Positions 1 through 7,637 of a DNA stretch of 9,828 bases are shown here, in pieces. Location: the NCBI GenBank assembly GCA_003646875.1, contig QMLT01000047.1, positions 1 to 9,828 on the forward strand. The letters are read 5' to 3'. Made by a program: the position numbers and the translations under genes. Numbering within the stretch: position 1 is the first letter of the stretch; every line of letters starts with the position of its first letter. This DNA comes from Deltaproteobacteria bacterium (GTDB lineage Bacteria > Desulfobacterota > DSM-4660 > Desulfatiglandales > B25-G16). A model generated the notes under the pieces. That model did no database searches. It saw nothing but the letters and a program-made list of their open reading frames with translations, and was not told the origin of the DNA.

Positions 1-609
1 CTTCTATCCAGGTGTATAGATTATAATGAATGGAAAGAGAGATTCAGCGAACATCTTTTAATTAAAAAGATTGTAAAGGAGCAAACTGCGTCTCTGCCTC
101 CTGTTTCTTATCATGCCATAAAAGCTTACTATCAGGAAAGAAAGAAAGATTTCTTGCATCCTTCGAGGGCGAAATTTGTGCATGTCGTTACTAAAACAAG
201 AAAAGAGGCCGAGGCTGTTCTCGCCCGCATTAAAGGGGGAGAGGACATAAAAAAATTAGTTAAGGAACAATCTCTGCGATCTGGAATTCGTGGAGATTAT
301 GGTTTGCACTGGAAAGCCAGGTATATATTTCCTTCTCCCCTATCTGGCATCATATTTACAATACCTGTTGGTAAAGTGAGCAACATCATTAAGACCCCCA
401 ACGCCTTCCACATTATAAAAGTGCTCAAAAGGGAGCCACCAGGAGTAAAAGATCTTTTGGAGGTAGAGGGTGAAATAGAAAATATCCTTCTTAATAAAGC
501 AGTGGAAAGACGATATACAGCATGGCTTAAAGAATTGAGGAATAATTATCCTGTTAAAGTCAACGACACCTTACTAGATAAACTGAGGGATGTTAATGAG
601 AACGACTAA
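1..609 (+). CDS. PpiC/parvulin-type peptidyl-prolyl isomerase, 3' part (5' end outside window)
   Basis: The reading frame is open from the first base, so the gene begins upstream and only its last 202 codons are seen. The visible part is a SurA-like linker followed by one parvulin domain, roughly visible residues 55-142. That domain has the family pattern RAKFVHVVTKTRKEAEAVL, then a GEDI segment, and ends in AFHIIKV. Both histidines expected in parvulin active sites are present (visible residues 61 and 137). The usual GGDLGW loop is replaced by RGDYGLHW. A short helical tail ending RYTAWLKELR follows and closely resembles the tail of the next protein, which suggests a duplicated pair. The family acts in the periplasm, helping outer-membrane proteins fold. 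The 3' end overlaps the next gene by 14 bp, so the two are probably translationally coupled. The family call is firm. Whether it is an active isomerase or a chaperone cannot be decided from this fragment. Confidence 0.85.
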   Translation, partial: LLSRCIDYNEWKERFSEHLLIKKIVKEQTASLPPVSYHAIKAYYQERKKDFLHPSRAKFVHVVTKTRKEAEAVLARIKGGEDIKKLVKEQSLRSGIRGDYGLHWKARYIFPSPLSGIIFTIPVGKVSNIIKTPNAFHIIKVLKREPPGVKDLLEVEGEIENILLNKAVERRYTAWLKELRNNYPVKVNDTLLDKLRDVNEND

Positions 610-1570
610 ATTAATTATCCTTTTTACGCTATTGCTTATTGAATTCACGTTAGTTCCTGGGCAACTCCTGGCCGAGATAATAAATAGAATTGTAGCGAGG
701 GTTAATGGCGATATAATTACCCTCCATGATCTCAATATCTCAATCAAAAAGTTAACCGGATCGAGCGCAAGGGATCTGCAATTAAAAAATGAGAAAGAAT
801 TCTATGAGATACGCAGGGCTATTTTGGATAATCTGATTAATGAAAAGATAACAGAACAAGAAATAATTAAATTGGGAATAAGAGTAACAGCAAAGGATGT
901 AGAGGAAGCAATTGAAAAGGTGAAAAAGGAAAATGATTTCACACAGGAGGAGTTGATTTATAGTCTAAAACAGAAAGGTGTAAGCCTCAAGGAATATAAA
1001 GATACGATAAAAAAGGAGATTGAACGCTTTCGGTTAGTAAATTATGAGGTGAAATCAAAGATAGTTATAACCGAAGAGGAGATAAAAAAATATTACCAAA
1101 CGCATTCAAAAGAATATACCGAGGTCCCTAAAGTCAGGCTGGAGAGAATTTTCTTAAAGGTTAGAAGTCTAAATGATAAGGAAGAGGTTGCTCGTGTAAA
1201 GTCCTTAGGAGTAGAGATATTGCAGAGGCTTAAACAAGGGCGCGATTTTTCCGAGATGGCAAAGACACATTCCCAGGGTCCAGCGGCTCCCGAGGGAGGT
1301 GATCTGGGTTGGATAAAAGCGAGCCAGCTTGAACCCACATTAAGAAAGAAAATAGATAAACTTTCAGTTGGAGAACACACTGATTTAGACCTTGTTCCAT
1401 CTGGATTTCAGATAATTAAGTTAGCAGAAGAGAAAAAAGGAGGGCTAAAACCTTTTGAAGAGATCCGGGATGCAATCTATTCCAAATTATTTAAGGAAAA
1501 GGTAGAAAAAAGATATGCTACGTGGTTAAATAATCTTAGAAAGGAGTCTTTTATAAAGGTCACATTTTGA
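596..1570 (+). CDS. surA: SurA-like periplasmic chaperone / peptidyl-prolyl isomerase family protein
   Basis: This is a complete protein of 324 residues. Residues 1-26 look like a Sec signal peptide with a hydrophobic core and a probable cleavage site after QLLA. Residues 27-155 match the SurA N-terminal chaperone domain, opening EIINRIVARVNGDIIT. Residues 178-277 form one parvulin domain with the typical GGDLGW loop (234-239), and a helical tail ends RYATWLNNLR. E. coli SurA is longer and has two parvulin domains. Both usual active-site histidines are replaced here (Arg184 in RLERIFLKV, Gln272 in GFQIIKL), so the domain is probably structural and the protein mainly a chaperone for outer-membrane proteins. 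I chose ATG 596 because AGGGA at 586-590 sits 5 bases upstream of it. An in-frame ATG at 590 overlaps that site. The gene overlaps its upstream paralogue and lies 1 bp before the rodZ-like gene, as in an operon. Confidence 0.88.
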   Translation: MRTTKLIILFTLLLIEFTLVPGQLLAEIINRIVARVNGDIITLHDLNISIKKLTGSSARDLQLKNEKEFYEIRRAILDNLINEKITEQEIIKLGIRVTAKDVEEAIEKVKKENDFTQEELIYSLKQKGVSLKEYKDTIKKEIERFRLVNYEVKSKIVITEEEIKKYYQTHSKEYTEVPKVRLERIFLKVRSLNDKEEVARVKSLGVEILQRLKQGRDFSEMAKTHSQGPAAPEGGDLGWIKASQLEPTLRKKIDKLSVGEHTDLDLVPSGFQIIKLAEEKKGGLKPFEEIRDAIYSKLFKEKVEKRYATWLNNLRKESFIKVTF

Positions 1571-1571
1571 T

Positions 1572-2465
1572 ATGGAAAAACCTTCTCATAAAAAAAAGGA
1601 AAAGGAAATGCCAGAAGATATTAGCCTTGGTATTTTTTTAAAAAAAGCCAGAGAAGAGCGCCATATTGAATTAGATGAAGTAGTTGAGGCTACAAGGATA
1701 CGCAGGCACAATCTTGAAGCAATAGAAAATGAGGAATGGAGTAAACTGCCTTCACAGGTTTTTATTAAAGGCTTTCTAAAATCCTATGCTGAATTTTTGG
1801 GACTGGACAAGGAAACAGTCATACATCATTACCTACGGAGCCAATCTTTTGAAAAAACTACCACAGAAACGATAAAGAAAACAAGACAACCATCTGGCAG
1901 GCCATATTTTATCATCGTTATCCCTGTTCTGGTTCTGGCCTTTATTGTTGCTCTTATTTATCTAAATAAACGAAATATTTCAATTACTGACAAGGCCTTT
2001 CAGTATTTTGGGACACAGAGCCCTGGAGAAAAAATGGGGAGTATAGCAGAGAAAGAGGACGGTAAAGAACAAGAGAAAAGAGAAAAGAAGATGCTTCTAT
2101 TAGAGAATGAAGCAATGGTAGAGGAGGTGAACAAAACCACTTTAAAATCTAAACCCGTTGATGATACCGGAGTTATTGAAGAATCAACTATTCCAATGAA
2201 GAGAGAAGAAAAAAAACTTCTATCGCCACGTTTTATCCTTACTGCCAATGTTAAAAGCCGGACGTGGATTGCTATCAGCATCGATGATATGCCGGTTAAG
2301 GAGTACCTTTTCCAGCCAGGGCAAAGCCCTCGATGGACGGCAGAAAAGGGCTTTAACATTTTGGTAGGTAATGCTGCTGGAATTGAGTTTTTCTTCAATG
2401 GAAAGGAGGTTGGCAATCTCGGCGCTCAAGGACAGGTAATAAGGATAACACTTCCAGAAGGATAG
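1572..2465 (+). CDS. rodZ: RodZ-like membrane protein (HTH_25 domain, one TM helix, DUF4115 domain)
   Basis: The protein has 297 residues in the classic RodZ order. A cytoplasmic helix-turn-helix region lies at about 17-88 (SLGIFLKKAREERHIELDEV, then ATRIRRHNLEAIENEEW and the FIKGFLKSYAEFLGLD segment). A basic stretch and a single membrane helix follow at about 111-131 (PYFIIVIPVLVLAFIVALIYL region). Next come a charged Lys/Glu-rich linker and a periplasmic beta domain of DUF4115 type at about 220-295. RodZ binds MreB and couples it to the elongation machinery that sets cell shape. In many bacteria outside the gammaproteobacteria its exact role is less clear. The HTH is used for protein contact rather than DNA binding in studied cases. 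ATG 1572 follows the previous stop by 1 bp but has only a weak ribosome site. ATG 1608 (residue 13) is preceded by AAGGAAAAGGAA and is a credible alternative start that keeps the HTH domain intact. Confidence 0.85.
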   Translation: MEKPSHKKKEKEMPEDISLGIFLKKAREERHIELDEVVEATRIRRHNLEAIENEEWSKLPSQVFIKGFLKSYAEFLGLDKETVIHHYLRSQSFEKTTTETIKKTRQPSGRPYFIIVIPVLVLAFIVALIYLNKRNISITDKAFQYFGTQSPGEKMGSIAEKEDGKEQEKREKKMLLLENEAMVEEVNKTTLKSKPVDDTGVIEESTIPMKREEKKLLSPRFILTANVKSRTWIAISIDDMPVKEYLFQPGQSPRWTAEKGFNILVGNAAGIEFFFNGKEVGNLGAQGQVIRITLPEG

Positions 2466-2515
2466 AAGAGGGGTGTATTTTCAAATTAAGCTGATAATTA
2501 TTACTGGGGGATTAA

Positions 2516-3751
2516 TTGAGAAATATATATGATATCTTTAAGGAAAGAGGTTTTATTGAACAGGTAACCGATGAGAATATGCTCAGGGAGCTTTTTGAAG
2601 AACCAATTACCTGTTATATCGGTTTTGACCCAACTGCAAAAAGCCTACATGTTGGTAGCTTGCTTCCTATTATGTCTCTTGCCCACATGCAGAGAGAAGG
2701 CCATAGGCCAATAGCTTTGGTCGGGGGTGGAACATCACTTGTGGGCGATCCCAGTGGAAAGGATGAAATTAGAACTGTTATGACAAGGGAGGAGATTAAT
2801 ATCAATGCTGACGGTATTAAGAGACAACTATCCCACTTTATTGATTTTACTAATGGTAAAGCCCTTATGCTCAACAATGCTGACTGGCTTGCCCCTCTAA
2901 ATTACATAGATTTTTTAAGAGACATAGGTAGGCATTTCAGTGTAAACAGGATGTTGGCGGCAGAAAGCTATCGCCAGAGGATGGAGACTGGCCTCAGCTT
3001 TTTAGAATTTAACTACATGCTCCTTCAGGCTTATGACTTCTGGTATCTTTTTAAAAACTATAACTGTCTTCTGCAGATGGGAGGAAATGATCAGTGGGGG
3101 AATATTTTAGCCGGCGCTGACCTGGTGAGAAGAATTGAAGGAAAAATTATCCATGGGCTTACCTTTCCCTTGATTACCACGGCAGATGGTCATAAAATGG
3201 GGAAAACCCAGAAAGGCGCTGTATGGCTTGACCCTGAATTGACATCCCCATATGAATATTACCAATATTGGGTAAACATAGATGATAGGGACGTAAAAAG
3301 GTTCCTTTCTTATTTCACCTTCCTTCCTATGGATGAGATCGAAAAATTTTCACGTCTAAAAGATGAGAAATTGCGAGAGGCAAAGGAGGTTTTAGCATAC
3401 GAGGCCACGAAAATATGTCACGGCCAAGAGGCAGCAGACAATGCTCGAAGCTCTGCCAGACAGCTTTTCAGTAAAGGCGCTATTAAGGATATCGGGGAAA
3501 TTCCCACATACTCTTTGACAAGAAAGGATTTAGGTGAAGGAATTGAGGCCTATATTCTTTTTCAAAAAACTGGTCTATGTAAAACGAGAGGTGAGGCAAG
3601 GAGGTTAATATCTCAGAGGGGTGCATATATAAATGGGCAAACAATCCCATCCTTTGAAACAATAGTTGGGCCAGATGATATCCGGAGTGATATTATTTTG
3701 TTAAGAGCAGGAAAAAAGAAATATCTCAAAGTTCAAATTCAAGACTCCTGA
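2516..3751 (+). CDS. tyrS: Tyrosyl-tRNA synthetase
   Basis: This class I aminoacyl-tRNA synthetase charges tRNA-Tyr with tyrosine in the cytoplasm. At 411 residues it is close to the usual length (E. coli about 424). Visible motifs in order are YIGFDPTAKSLHVGS with the HIGH-type signature HVGS at 45-48, GGGTSLVGDPSGK at 70-82, the tyrosine-site motif QMGGNDQWGN at 187-196, and the KMSKS-type loop KMGKT at 227-231. A C-terminal S4 RNA-binding domain covers about 345-408 (GLCKTRGEARRLISQRGAYINGQ). The start is a TTG codon: GGGGG at 2506-2510 lies 5 bases upstream, and the protein then begins MRNIYDIFKERGFIEQVTD, where TyrS proteins normally begin. No ATG fits that position. The 50 bp upstream gap holds no T-box or clear promoter, so transcription probably reads through from the rodZ-like gene. 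The identification is certain. Confidence 0.97.
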   Translation: MRNIYDIFKERGFIEQVTDENMLRELFEEPITCYIGFDPTAKSLHVGSLLPIMSLAHMQREGHRPIALVGGGTSLVGDPSGKDEIRTVMTREEININADGIKRQLSHFIDFTNGKALMLNNADWLAPLNYIDFLRDIGRHFSVNRMLAAESYRQRMETGLSFLEFNYMLLQAYDFWYLFKNYNCLLQMGGNDQWGNILAGADLVRRIEGKIIHGLTFPLITTADGHKMGKTQKGAVWLDPELTSPYEYYQYWVNIDDRDVKRFLSYFTFLPMDEIEKFSRLKDEKLREAKEVLAYEATKICHGQEAADNARSSARQLFSKGAIKDIGEIPTYSLTRKDLGEGIEAYILFQKTGLCKTRGEARRLISQRGAYINGQTIPSFETIVGPDDIRSDIILLRAGKKKYLKVQIQDS

Positions 3752-3752
3752 T

Positions 3753-3781
3753 TTGATTAACTCATCTCTAACCGCTATAAC
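3753..3781 (+). promoter_or_regulatory. Predicted sigma-70-type promoter upstream of the rpoH-like gene
   Basis: A -35-like box TTGATT (3753-3758) is followed by exactly 17 bases and a -10-like box TATAAC (3776-3781). They match the TTGACA and TATAAT consensus at 4/6 and 5/6 positions. It starts within a few bases of the tyrS stop and would give a leader of roughly 38 bases before the GTG start at 3826. A weak hairpin (ACGTT 3784-3788 with AACGT 3796-3800) lies at the predicted transcript start and does not cover the start codon, so I see no obvious RNA thermometer. The boxes are seen directly. Promoter function is inferred. Confidence 0.55.
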
Positions 3782-3825
3782 TTACGTTCGTCCTTAACGT
3801 TTCCATCAAGAGATTTGTCTAATAA

Positions 3826-4803
3826 GTGGAAAAAGTGAAAAATAAAAAAAATAAAAGTGCTCAAAAAGAAATAGATGATCAATCTATTGATTCTCAGCAT
3901 GATCTCACACCTGTTCCGAAAGAGCAGGCAGGCTCCTTAGTCGCCTATGATCCTTTGCAAATGTATTTATGGGAGATTCGGAGGTATGCCCTTCTTACGA
4001 AAGATGAAGAGATAGAGCTTGCTATTAAATATAGGCAAAAAAAAGATCCGGAGGCGGCCCATAAGCTTATTCTATCCAATCTAAGATTAGTGGTAAAAAT
4101 CGCAATGGACTTTCATAGGTATTGGATGAAAAACCTTATGGATTTAATCCAGGAAGGAAATGTTGGGTTAATGCAAGCGGTAAAAAAATTTGATCCATAC
4201 AAAGGCATAAAATTTTCCTATTATGCCTCATTTTGGATAAAGGCCTACATCCTTAAGTTTATCATGGAGAATTGGAAGCTCGTCAAGATTGGAACCACTC
4301 AGTCTCAAAGAAAACTATTTTTCAATCTTGCAAAGGAAAAAGAAAGATTACTATCTTTAGGTTATGACCCTGAACCAAAACTCCTCGCAGAGCGGTTAGA
4401 TGTAAAGAAAGATGAGATAGTCGAAATGGCACAGCGATTAGGTGGGTGGGAGGTTTCTCTTGATGCGCCGGTTAAAGAAGATGCTAAGCAAGATTATGGA
4501 TCTTTCCTGCCATCTCCGGAAGTGGATATAGATCAACAGATATCTGTAAAGCAAAGAAAACAGTTACTCAAGGAAAAATTAGAGGAATACAGGAAAACCC
4601 TTTCAGGGAAACACAGGGATATATTTGATAACAGAATATTGACCGAAGATCCCCTAACTCTTCAGGAGCTTGGTGATAAACATAACATTTCCAGGGAAAG
4701 AGTTCGGCAGATTCAGGACAAGATCCTTAAAAATACCAAGAAATGGCTGGTTGCAAATATACCCAATTTTGAGGAAGATTTCTCAGACCTTTTAAATGAA
4801 TAA
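3826..4803 (+). CDS. rpoH: RNA polymerase sigma factor of the sigma-32 (RpoH) family
   Basis: This 325-residue sigma-70-family protein directs RNA polymerase to a set of promoters, by family heat-shock-type genes. Region 1.2 is at about 42-80 (DPLQMYLWEIRRYALLTKDEE). Region 2 is at about 80-150 (SNLRLVVKIAM, then LMDLIQEGNVGLMQAVKKFDPYKGIKFSYYASFWIKAYI). The RpoH box QRKLFFNL at 161-168 is the hallmark that separates sigma-32 from other group 3 factors. Region 4.2 with its HTH is at 277-301 (LTLQELGDKHNISRERVRQIQ). About 40 lysine- and glutamate-rich residues precede region 1.2, making it longer than E. coli RpoH (284). The start is GTG 3826 with a poor ribosome site; GTG 3835 in frame is possible. 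The last 8 bp overlap the TPR lipoprotein gene, so the two are probably co-expressed. A sigma-70-type promoter lies just upstream. The family is sure; which genes it controls cannot be read from this window. Confidence 0.9.
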   Translation: MEKVKNKKNKSAQKEIDDQSIDSQHDLTPVPKEQAGSLVAYDPLQMYLWEIRRYALLTKDEEIELAIKYRQKKDPEAAHKLILSNLRLVVKIAMDFHRYWMKNLMDLIQEGNVGLMQAVKKFDPYKGIKFSYYASFWIKAYILKFIMENWKLVKIGTTQSQRKLFFNLAKEKERLLSLGYDPEPKLLAERLDVKKDEIVEMAQRLGGWEVSLDAPVKEDAKQDYGSFLPSPEVDIDQQISVKQRKQLLKEKLEEYRKTLSGKHRDIFDNRILTEDPLTLQELGDKHNISRERVRQIQDKILKNTKKWLVANIPNFEEDFSDLLNE

Positions 4804-6544
4804 GGCAATTCAAAAAATATCTATCTTATCCCTGTGTGTTTCAATGACACTTGCCCTGTCGTGTGTGGGGGTAGAAGAAAAATTTCCCTTAAAACAAGAG
4901 ACCATCATATCGAGTGAAATTAACGGTAAAAAAGATTTTTCCCGCTATGCCTACCAAAATTATGCCTTCGCCTGTATAGCTATAACAAATGGCAATTATC
5001 ATGATGCGGAAATCTACCTAAAAGAGGCCCTGAAATATGATAAGGACTCCCCATATTTACTTATGAAATTGTCTGAAGTATTGGTTGAAAACGGTAAGAT
5101 GGAGGATGCATTACATTTTGCCAAAAGGACAGTTGACCTAACCCCTGATGATAGTAAGGCACGTGAGCTCCTGGCAGAAATTTACTCTCAGCTAAAGAAA
5201 TTTGACCTGGCTATATCCCAGTATAGACAGATCCTGAAAAAGGACCCACATAACACAGAAGCAGGGCTTTATCTGTCGACACTCTATATCAGGTTGAAAA
5301 AATATGATTGTGCGCTAAATGAGCTGTCTATTCTCATAAAGAATGAACCTGAGCTGATGATGGCTCATTATTACAAAGGAAGGATAAATCTGGAGCTCAA
5401 AGCATATAATAAAGCAAAGGAGGCATTTAATAAGGCGCTTGAAATAAATCCTGGATTCCTTCCAGCCCTTTTCGATTTGGCAACCCTGTTCAATAAAACA
5501 GATAACGTTGATATGGAGATAGGAACCTATAATAGAATAGTGCATTTATACCCTCACAATACAATAGCCAGGGAAAGACTTATTGCCCTTTATTACAAGA
5601 TCGGTCAGGAGGAATTGGCTGAAAAGCATATGGATGAGCTGAAAAAGATGTTAGATCCTGGAGATCGAAAAAGAAAAAGACTTGGCCTAATGTACCTCAA
5701 ATATGGAAAATTTAGTGAATCTATTGCGGAACTTACATCAATAGTGTCTGCATGGCCGAATGATCAGGAGGCGAGATATTATCTAGGAGTGGCTCTGGAA
5801 CAGAATGAAAATTTTAATAAGGCCTATCAAAACCTTAATCTTATTCATCCGGCTAGTAGTTATTTTATAGATGCCAGGATGCGCATGGCCTATATTTTGG
5901 AAAGGCAAAAAAAACCTGATACTGCAATAAAACTCCTTAAAGAAACCATTAATCACGGGAAGAAGAATCCTCGATTATATTTGATGTTGGCCTCGCTCTA
6001 TGAGATTAAGGATGAATTCCCAAATGCGATGGATATTTTGAGGGAGGGATTAAAATTCAACAAAAGAAATACTGGCCTTTTATACAGACTTGGCATTGTA
6101 TTGGATAAGTTAAAAAGAAGTGAAGAGTGCATCCAGCAGATGGAAATGGTAATCAAGATAGATCCTAAGCATGCCGACGCCCTTAACTATATTGGCTATA
6201 CCTATGCTGATAAGGGCATTTATCTTGATAAGGCTGAGGAGTTAATTAAAAAGGCCCTGCAATTTAAACCCAAGAGCGGTTATATAATTGATAGCCTGGG
6301 ATGGGTTTATTTTCGGAAGGGTCTTTACAATAAGGCCCTTATCGAGTTGAAAAAGGCCATCCAATTAGCCCCTGAAGATCCTGCTATTAATGAGCATCTC
6401 GGTGATGTTTATTTAAAAAAAAAGGAGTATGAGGAGGCCTTGAAGATTTACAAAAAGGCGCTTTCTTTGAAGAATGCGAACCAGGAGGTTCTTAATAGGA
6501 AAATAAAAGATGTTCTGGAGCATCTGAAAGGTAATGTGCCTTGA
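4796..6544 (+). CDS. TPR-repeat lipoprotein (about a dozen tetratricopeptide repeats)
   Basis: The protein has 582 residues. A hydrophobic N-terminus ends in LALSC, with Cys23 fitting a permissive lipobox, although position -3 is Ala rather than the usual Leu. It is therefore probably a lipid-anchored protein facing the periplasm. From about residue 50 to 570 it is a nearly continuous array of 34-residue tetratricopeptide repeats (for example AEIYLKEALKYDKDSPYLLM and AKEAFNKALEINPGFLPALF). The best conserved block is at 456-550, containing ALNYIGYTYADKG and SGYIIDSLGWVYFRKG. That block is typical of a family of large TPR lipoproteins in Gram-negative bacteria. TPR arrays bind other proteins, and no enzymatic motif is visible. 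The ATG lies inside the sigma-factor gene (8 bp overlap), which suggests translational coupling. The partner or pathway is unknown. Position next to a LolB-like lipoprotein gene suggests an envelope role. Confidence 0.85.
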   Translation: MNKAIQKISILSLCVSMTLALSCVGVEEKFPLKQETIISSEINGKKDFSRYAYQNYAFACIAITNGNYHDAEIYLKEALKYDKDSPYLLMKLSEVLVENGKMEDALHFAKRTVDLTPDDSKARELLAEIYSQLKKFDLAISQYRQILKKDPHNTEAGLYLSTLYIRLKKYDCALNELSILIKNEPELMMAHYYKGRINLELKAYNKAKEAFNKALEINPGFLPALFDLATLFNKTDNVDMEIGTYNRIVHLYPHNTIARERLIALYYKIGQEELAEKHMDELKKMLDPGDRKRKRLGLMYLKYGKFSESIAELTSIVSAWPNDQEARYYLGVALEQNENFNKAYQNLNLIHPASSYFIDARMRMAYILERQKKPDTAIKLLKETINHGKKNPRLYLMLASLYEIKDEFPNAMDILREGLKFNKRNTGLLYRLGIVLDKLKRSEECIQQMEMVIKIDPKHADALNYIGYTYADKGIYLDKAEELIKKALQFKPKSGYIIDSLGWVYFRKGLYNKALIELKKAIQLAPEDPAINEHLGDVYLKKKEYEEALKIYKKALSLKNANQEVLNRKIKDVLEHLKGNVP

Positions 6545-6585
6545 TATTGGGTAAAATATGGAACAATCTTTTATCGTATAAGTTT

Positions 6586-6792
6586 TTAGCCACAAGGCAC
6601 GAAGGCACGAAGAAATCATTACGTCTCTTATTAAAAATGATATTTAAAGAATTATATAATAATCTTGGTGCCCGCCCTGGCGCGACCTGGCTGGAACACT
6701 ACATTGGAACTGTAATACTTCGGGTGTATAATCCCTATAACTCGGCCCTTGCCTGCCAAGTCTGGGCTAGGGACTTGGTGTCTTTGTGGCTG
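6586..6792. repeat. MITE-like intergenic repeat element with imperfect inverted ends
   Basis: The left end reads TTAGCCACAAGGCAC (from 6586), followed by a second GAAGGCAC unit. The right end, read on the other strand, is TTCAGCCACAAAGACAC (6792 back to 6778). The arms match for AGCCACAA and then imperfectly, as in a degenerate inverted repeat. The interior includes CGCC-CT-GGCG and has no coding signature, although one frame happens to stay open. Repeats with AGCCACAAAGGCAC-type ends are, to my knowledge, scattered between genes in many environmental Gram-negative genomes. The mechanism of spread is unknown and no transposase is encoded here. I see no clear target-site duplication. The element separates the TPR and LolB-like genes and runs into the start of the latter. 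The arms are seen directly. The mobile nature and exact edges are inferred. Confidence 0.5.
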
Positions 6793-7569
6793 AACTATTA
6801 CCTTTTATCATCTCTATCTGTTTTTCTTTTAACTCTGCTTTTAGGATGTGCGTCTCTTTCAACTCTTCCTCCTGCTAAACCTTTCTCTCAACAAGATACT
6901 AACCGGCTTATTTCCAACCTACAAGATCAAGGGGAAAAAGTATCGAGCTTTCAAGGGGTTGGAAAATTACATTTAAAAAAAGGGGAAGAAGAAATAGAGG
7001 CAAATCTTTTTGCTATCGGGAGTAATCCTTATAAGATCAGGCTCGAAATTACTCATTCCTGGGGAAAACCGCTCCTTTACATCGTAGCTGATGAAAAAAG
7101 TATTTCAGTATTATCTTTGACTGATAAGAAATTTTTCAGGGGCCCACCGCATTCTTTAGATATGAAGCACTTTTTCCTATATGGTCTTGACCTGGATTTA
7201 GCATGGAAGATATTTTCTGGTAGTGTGCCAATACTATCTGGATCAGGCGGAACAGTGAGTTTGAAGCCACATGAAATATCTCTTTATAATAAGCAGGGTG
7301 AGATTATGGAAACGATTTCTTTTTCTTCAAAAACCCTTCTGCCTCGATCCATCTGTTTTCCAAAAAAAGGATTTAGCATTCTTTATTCGGAATTTGAGGA
7401 AGGAGATTTGGGTCCTCACCCCTTAAAAATAAAGCTGTTAAAGGAAAATGAAGACCAATTAGTAGTGATAAGATATAAGAGTCTTACACTGAATAAACCA
7501 GTCCCTGAAGAGATTTTCGAATTGAATCCACCCTCAAATTTTGAGATTGTTAATCCGAACAATAGTTGA
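6778..7569 (+). CDS. LolB/DUF4292-like outer-membrane lipoprotein
   Basis: With the GTG 6778 start the protein has 263 residues. Residues 1-23 are a strongly hydrophobic signal segment ending in the canonical lipobox LLGC (Cys24), so this is a lipoprotein. The mature part has a linker, then FQGVGKLHLKKGEEEIEANLFAIGSNPYKIRLE and later beta-rich stretches. These resemble the LolA/LolB-fold family (DUF4292), which handles lipoproteins or lipids at the outer membrane. The frame is open upstream to TTG 6541, but that start would bury the signal peptide behind about 79 residues encoded by a repeat element, so I reject it. TAGGGA (6768-6773) is 4 bases upstream of GTG 6778; TTG 6775 and TTG 6784 are close alternatives. 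Oddly, the chosen n-region (MSLWLNYY) has no positive charge and is encoded by the repeat arm. The lipoprotein call is strong, the family moderately sure, and the exact start uncertain. Confidence 0.75.
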   Translation: MSLWLNYYLLSSLSVFLLTLLLGCASLSTLPPAKPFSQQDTNRLISNLQDQGEKVSSFQGVGKLHLKKGEEEIEANLFAIGSNPYKIRLEITHSWGKPLLYIVADEKSISVLSLTDKKFFRGPPHSLDMKHFFLYGLDLDLAWKIFSGSVPILSGSGGTVSLKPHEISLYNKQGEIMETISFSSKTLLPRSICFPKKGFSILYSEFEEGDLGPHPLKIKLLKENEDQLVVIRYKSLTLNKPVPEEIFELNPPSNFEIVNPNNS

Positions 7570-7637
7570 TCGAGCAGTCAAAAGGTTGAGTTACATCTAA
7601 GTTGCCTAAGGTTAACACAACAGAGACGATAAGCCCG

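Noticed and set aside
1093..1380. Minus-strand frame inside the surA-like gene, and similar frames at 2000-2429, 2614-2877, 5315-5545, 6413-6619, and plus-strand frames at 8746-9247
   Set aside because: They lie antisense to, or mostly within, well-supported genes and show no domain, codon pattern or ribosome site of their own.
2466..2515. T-box or other leader before tyrS
   Set aside because: The 50-bp gap is too short and has no T-box word or terminator-antiterminator pair.
3784..3825. RNA thermometer in the rpoH leader
   Set aside because: Only a 5-bp hairpin (3784-3800) is visible, and it does not pair with the start codon or a ribosome site.
6541..6777. N-terminal extension of the LolB-like protein from TTG 6541
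   Set aside because: It would place about 79 residues, encoded mostly by the repeat element and with no protein-like character, ahead of an otherwise well-formed lipoprotein signal peptide. TTG 6541 also lacks a ribosome site.
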